From positions 1-5,625 of the forward strand of contig JAEZGR010000108.1 in the NCBI GenBank assembly GCA_023437255.1: a stretch of DNA of 5,625 bases, in the 5' to 3' direction. Each line of letters opens with the position of its first letter. Within the stretch, counting starts at the first letter, position 1. The notes below the pieces were generated by a model. It was given only the letters and a program-made list of their open reading frames with translations, did no database searches and was not told the DNA's origin. Source of the DNA: Pseudomonadota bacterium. GTDB lineage: Bacteria > Pseudomonadota > Gammaproteobacteria > Burkholderiales > Burkholderiaceae_B. The position numbers and the translations under genes were made by a program. This document shows positions 4,674 through 5,625 of the stretch, one piece after another.

Positions 4674-5625
4674 ACCGTCAGTTGGCACTTTATATCGTCC
4701 TCGCGATTCTGATCGCCCTGCTGCCTGCCGCAGGGGCCTACCCGATCTTCATCATGAAGATCATGTGTTACGCCCTATTTGCCTGCGCGTTCAACCTGCT
4801 GTTGGCCTATACCGGGCTGCTCTCGTTCGGGCACGCGGCCTTCCTGGGCGGCGCCGCGTACGCCACCGGCCATTCACTGGCCGTGTGGGGCTTCCCCACC
4901 CTGCTGGGCCTGCTCTTCGGCACCTTCGTGGCGGCAATGCTGGGCCTCGTCATGGGCGCCCTGGCGATCCGTCGCAGCGGCATCTATTTCGCCATGATCA
5001 CCCTGGCCATGGCGCAGATGATCTTCTTCTACTTTTTGCAGGCGCCGTTCACACACGGCGAAGACGGCCTGCAGGGGATCCCGCGCGGCAGCGTCTTCGG
5101 CATCGATCTTTCCAACGACCTGAATCTGTACTACCTGGTGTGGGTGGTGTTCATCTTTGGCTTCATGGTCTGCTGGCGTACCGTCAACTCGCCCTTCGGG
5201 CAGGTGCTCAAGGCCCTGCGCGAAAACGAAGACCGCGCGGTGTCGCTGGGCTACGATGTCGCACGCTTCAAGCTGCTGGTGTTTGTCAGTTCCGCCACGC
5301 TGGCCGGCCTGGCCGGCGCAACCAAATCGTTGGTGTTCGTGTCCGCCACGCTCTCCGACGCCACCTGGCAGATGTCCGGGCTCGTCATCCTCATGACCCT
5401 CATCGGCGGCCTGGGCACGTTCCTCGGTCCGGTGCTGGGGGCCCTCATCGTGGTTGTGCTCGAAAACAAGGTAGGCGAATTCGGCCACCTGCTCACGCAG
5501 TGGACAGGCATCGGCTGGTTCCGTGTGCTGGGCGAATCCGTCACCATGGTGATCGGCCTGATCTTCATCATTTGCGTGATGGCCTTCCGGCGCGGCATCA
5601 TCGGCGAGATTCTGCATCGCTACGG
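4670..5625 (+). CDS. livM: LivM-like inner-membrane permease, 3' end cut off by window
   Basis: Second channel subunit, partner of the LivH-like protein. I translated it directly: ATG at 4670-4672 overlaps the livH-like stop by four bases (ATGA), and the frame stays open for 318 codons to the window edge with no stop. Hallmarks: NLLLAYTGLLSFGHAAFLGG (42-61), GIYFAMITLAMAQM (104-117), the periplasmic GEDGLQGIPR (130-139), the EAA-like loop LKALRENEDRAVSLGY (180-195), and LMTLIGGLGTFLGPVLGA (241-258). There are about eight to nine membrane segments. LivM-type proteins of this class are usually 320-350 residues, so only the cytoplasmic tail should be missing. The ribosome site is weak (GGGA at 4659-4662), which fits translational coupling to the gene before it. 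Confidence 0.93.
   Translation, partial: MNRQLALYIVLAILIALLPAAGAYPIFIMKIMCYALFACAFNLLLAYTGLLSFGHAAFLGGAAYATGHSLAVWGFPTLLGLLFGTFVAAMLGLVMGALAIRRSGIYFAMITLAMAQMIFFYFLQAPFTHGEDGLQGIPRGSVFGIDLSNDLNLYYLVWVVFIFGFMVCWRTVNSPFGQVLKALRENEDRAVSLGYDVARFKLLVFVSSATLAGLAGATKSLVFVSATLSDATWQMSGLVILMTLIGGLGTFLGPVLGALIVVVLENKVGEFGHLLTQWTGIGWFRVLGESVTMVIGLIFIICVMAFRRGIIGEILHRY

Noticed and set aside
3873..4688. Minus-strand open frame (271 codons) opposite the livH-like gene
   Set aside because: Very high His/Gln/Asp content mirrors the hydrophobic codons of the permease on the other strand; not a plausible protein.
4874..5617. Minus-strand open frame opposite the livM-like gene
   Set aside because: Same antisense pattern; the + strand frame from 4670 has clear LivM motifs throughout.
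1..5625. CRISPR arrays, tRNA/rRNA genes, insertion sequences, toxin-antitoxin or defence genes
   Set aside because: No regularly spaced repeats, no transposase or terminal repeats, no tRNA-like fold and no defence motifs were seen; almost all bases are explained by nth and the ABC importer.

Overview
The window looks like ordinary chromosome of a GC-rich proteobacterium. A betaproteobacterium (Burkholderiales or Rhodocyclales type) is my best guess. It rests on high GC, GC-rich third codon positions, an Nth very close to the E. coli enzyme, and the look of the ABC transporter proteins. The organism is inferred, not proven.

Layout, all genes on the + strand: (1) the 3' part of nth, endonuclease III, running in from the left edge and ending at 612. 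(2) A 294-base non-coding gap (613-906) with several inverted repeats just before the next gene. (3) A five-gene operon for a branched-chain-amino-acid-type (HAAT/Liv family) ABC importer: a LivG-like ATPase (907-1677), a LivF-like ATPase (1677-2387), a periplasmic substrate-binding protein (2478-3689), a LivH-like permease (3786-4673) and a LivM-like permease (4670 to beyond the right edge). The livM-like gene is open to the window end and lacks only its last codons.

The genes encode a complete importer. The exported binding protein captures a small ligand in the periplasm. The LivH/LivM pair forms the membrane channel. The LivG/LivF pair binds ATP on the cytoplasmic side. The ligand cannot be read from the sequence. 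LivG/LivF and LivH/LivM are each translationally coupled by 1-base or 4-base overlaps. The binding-protein gene sits between two roughly 90-base gaps that carry repeats and a strong hairpin, as expected if its expression level is set separately.

The most interesting observation is a matched pair of unusual ATPase motifs. The LivF-like protein has arginine in place of the Walker A lysine, and the LivG-like protein has a degenerate signature motif (LPYGR). In a head-to-tail ATPase dimer these two lie in the same ATP site, so one site would be degenerate and the other canonical. I found no CRISPR array, mobile element, tRNA or rRNA, and no sign of a new type of system beyond this transporter.
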